From Lysinibacillus sp. KCTC 33748 (GTDB lineage Bacteria > Bacillota > Bacilli > Bacillales_A > Planococcaceae), in assembly GCF_002237755.1 (NCBI RefSeq), contig NZ_MWSJ01000007.1, positions 112,418 through 176,417 on the forward strand: a stretch of DNA of 64,000 nucleotides. The letters are read 5' to 3'. Positions 62,984 through 64,000 of this stretch are shown here, one piece after another. The notes under the pieces were generated by a model that did not search any database, was not told the origin of the DNA, and saw nothing but the letters and a program-made list of their open reading frames with translations. Position numbers and translations under genes: made by a program. Position 1 is the stretch's first letter, and every line of letters starts with the position of its first letter.

Positions 62984-63057
62984 TGGAGCGGGTGATGAGA
63001 ATCGAACTCACGACATCAGCTTGGAAGGCTGAGGTTTTACCATTAAACTACACCCGC
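62984..63057 (-). tRNA. tRNA-Gly (TCC)
   Basis: Acceptor GCGGGTG / CACCCGC, anticodon loop CTTCCAA, CCA encoded. Confidence 0.97.
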
Positions 63058-63060
63058 ATA

Positions 63061-63136
63061 TGGTGGGTCAGGACGGAATCGAACCGCCGACACTTAGAGC
63101 TTCAATCTAATGCTCTACCAACTGAGCTACTGACCC
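63061..63136 (-). tRNA. tRNA-Phe (GAA)
   Basis: Acceptor GGGTCAG / CTGACCC, anticodon loop TTGAAGC, CCA encoded. In B. subtilis trnB a tRNA-His follows here; it is absent. Confidence 0.97.
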
Positions 63137-63151
63137 ATATTTTTTAAAAAA

Positions 63152-63227
63152 TGGCGGTCCCGACCGGGATCGAACCGGCGATCTCCTGCGTGACAGGCAG
63201 GCATGTTAACCGCTACACCACGGGACC
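63152..63227 (-). tRNA. tRNA-Asp (GTC)
   Basis: Acceptor GGTCCCG / CGGGACC, anticodon loop CTGTCAC, CCA encoded. Confidence 0.97.
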
Positions 63228-63230
63228 ATT

Positions 63231-63305
<75 letters not shown>

Positions 63306-63354
63306 TTAATAAAATATTCTTTTCGAGTTTTTCAAGCGCCATTTATAAAAAAAC

Positions 63355-63447
63355 TGGAGGAGGTAGAGGGATTCGAACCCCCGCGCGGTGTTACCCGCCT
63401 GTCGGTTTTCAAGACCGATCCCTTCAGCCAGACTTGGGTATACCTCC
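63355..63447 (-). tRNA. tRNA-Ser (TGA)
   Basis: Class II, acceptor GGAGGTA / TACCTCC, anticodon loop CTTGAAA, CCA encoded. The discriminator base reads T, unlike the G of the other serine tRNA. Confidence 0.95.
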
Positions 63448-63462
63448 GTAAAAATATATAAA

Positions 63463-63539
63463 TGGTGGACCTTGCAGGACTCGAACCTGCGACCGGACGG
63501 TTATGAGCCGTCTGCTCTAACCAACTGAGCTAAAGGTCC
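63463..63539 (-). tRNA. tRNA-Ile2 (CAT, lysidine type) probable
   Basis: Anticodon loop CTCATAA, acceptor GGACCTT / AAGGTCC. Resembles the Bacillus CAT tRNA that is modified to lysidine and reads ATA, and sits where trnB carries it; elongator Met is the alternative. Confidence 0.8.
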
Positions 63540-63546
63540 TTTAAGA

Positions 63547-63620
63547 TGGCGGCAGAGGGGATCGAACCCCCGACCTTACGGGTATGAACCGTACGCTCTA
63601 GCCAGCTGAGCTACGCCGCC
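63547..63620 (-). tRNA. tRNA-Met elongator (CAT)
   Basis: Acceptor GGCGGCG / TGCCGCC, anticodon loop TTCATAC. CCA is not encoded (the gene ends in A then TCT). Confidence 0.93.
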
Positions 63621-63646
63621 AGGATCTTTATACTGGTTATCTTTTA

Positions 63647-63722
63647 TGGTGGAGCCTAGCGGGATCGAACCGCTGACCTCCTGCGTGCAAGGCAGGCGCT
63701 CTCCCAGCTGAGCTAAGGCCCC
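63647..63722 (-). tRNA. tRNA-Ala (TGC)
   Basis: Acceptor GGGGCCT / AGGCTCC, anticodon loop CTTGCAC, CCA encoded. Confidence 0.97.
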
Positions 63723-63728
63723 ATAAAA

Positions 63729-63805
63729 TGGTCGGAATGACAGGATTCGAACCTACGACCCCTTGGTCCCAAACCAAGTGCTCTACCAAGCTGAGCTACA
63801 TTCCG
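63729..63805 (-). tRNA. tRNA-Pro (TGG)
   Basis: Acceptor CGGAATG / CATTCCG, anticodon loop TTTGGGA, CCA encoded. Confidence 0.97.
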
Positions 63806-63818
63806 ATAAATATTAATT

Positions 63819-63895
<77 letters not shown>

Positions 63896-63909
63896 TAATT
63901 ATAAAAAAA

Positions 63910-63998
63910 TGGTGCCGAGGGCCGGAATCGAACCGGCACGGTAGTCACCTACCGCAGGATTTTAAGTCCTGTGCGTCTGCCAGTTCCGCCACCCCGGC
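63910..63998 (-). tRNA. tRNA-Leu (TAA)
   Basis: Class II, acceptor GCCGGGG / CCTCGGC, anticodon loop CTTAAAA, CCA encoded. It is complete; only two bases of upstream sequence remain in the window. Confidence 0.95.
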
Positions 63999-64000
63999 AC

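Overview
The window looks like a chromosomal segment of a low-GC, spore-forming Firmicute, most likely Lysinibacillus or a close relative. This is judged from codon use and protein sequences, and from the gene neighbourhood, which follows the Bacillus subtilis 'yt' region: pepV/ytzE, ytzG-murJ(ytgP), ytfP, leuS, ytqA-ytqB, ytpA, ytoA, metK | pckA, ytmA-ytkD, yidD(ytjA), men cluster, yteA, then a trnB-type tRNA cluster. The genus was not confirmed by any search.

Layout. 1-5.2 kb: the 5' end of an unrecognised gene, the pepV-dat pair, ytzE and an MFS exporter. 5.3-14.4 kb: a membrane diguanylate cyclase, murJ with a 16S pseudouridine synthase, an asparagine synthetase, flavoprotein ytfP and an AIM24 protein. 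14.7-21.3 kb: an OFA-type transporter, an ECF sigma factor with its presumed membrane anti-sigma factor behind an ECF-type promoter, and leuS behind a T-box leader. 21.3-26.3 kb: a fused dihydroxyacetone kinase gene broken by an in-frame TAA, a tandem array of six ~111-bp hairpin repeats, and an ArsR-SulP operon with a 20-bp perfect palindrome in front. 26.3-38 kb: MFS, ytqAB, a frameshifted sodA, an alanine/glycine symporter, a YtpA-like protein without its serine nucleophile, ytoA, metK behind an S-box (SAM-I) riboswitch, and pckA. 38-48.7 kb: hydrolases, a Nudix hydrolase, an XRE-cupin regulator, a lactate-permease-family gene with an operator-like promoter, two tiny membrane proteins coupled to yidD, a Zur-box-preceded znuA and a transglutaminase-like secreted protein. 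48.7-57.9 kb: menaquinone genes menF-D-H-B-E (menC absent) divergent from menA, then an M19 dipeptidase and yteA. 58-62.5 kb: a MerR/TipAS regulator with a 19-bp-spacer promoter, diaminopropionate ammonia-lyase, an orphan PD-(D/E)XK nuclease and an NAD(P)-binding protein. 62.6-64 kb: fifteen tRNA genes in one minus-strand operon.

Two repeat families stand out. The first is a hairpin element, six in tandem between dhaKL and sulP (23364-24036) and one diverged copy at the end of the MFS gene (about 5143-5215). Both of its stems differ between the copies but still pair, while the internal-loop sequence is kept, which is what a selected RNA or single-stranded DNA structure would show. The second is a dispersed, MITE-like intergenic family with inverted ends, present as at least five larger copies and several fragments. 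Two genes (dhaKL and sodA) are broken by single changes, and a third (the transglutaminase-like gene) may have a frameshifted 3' end.
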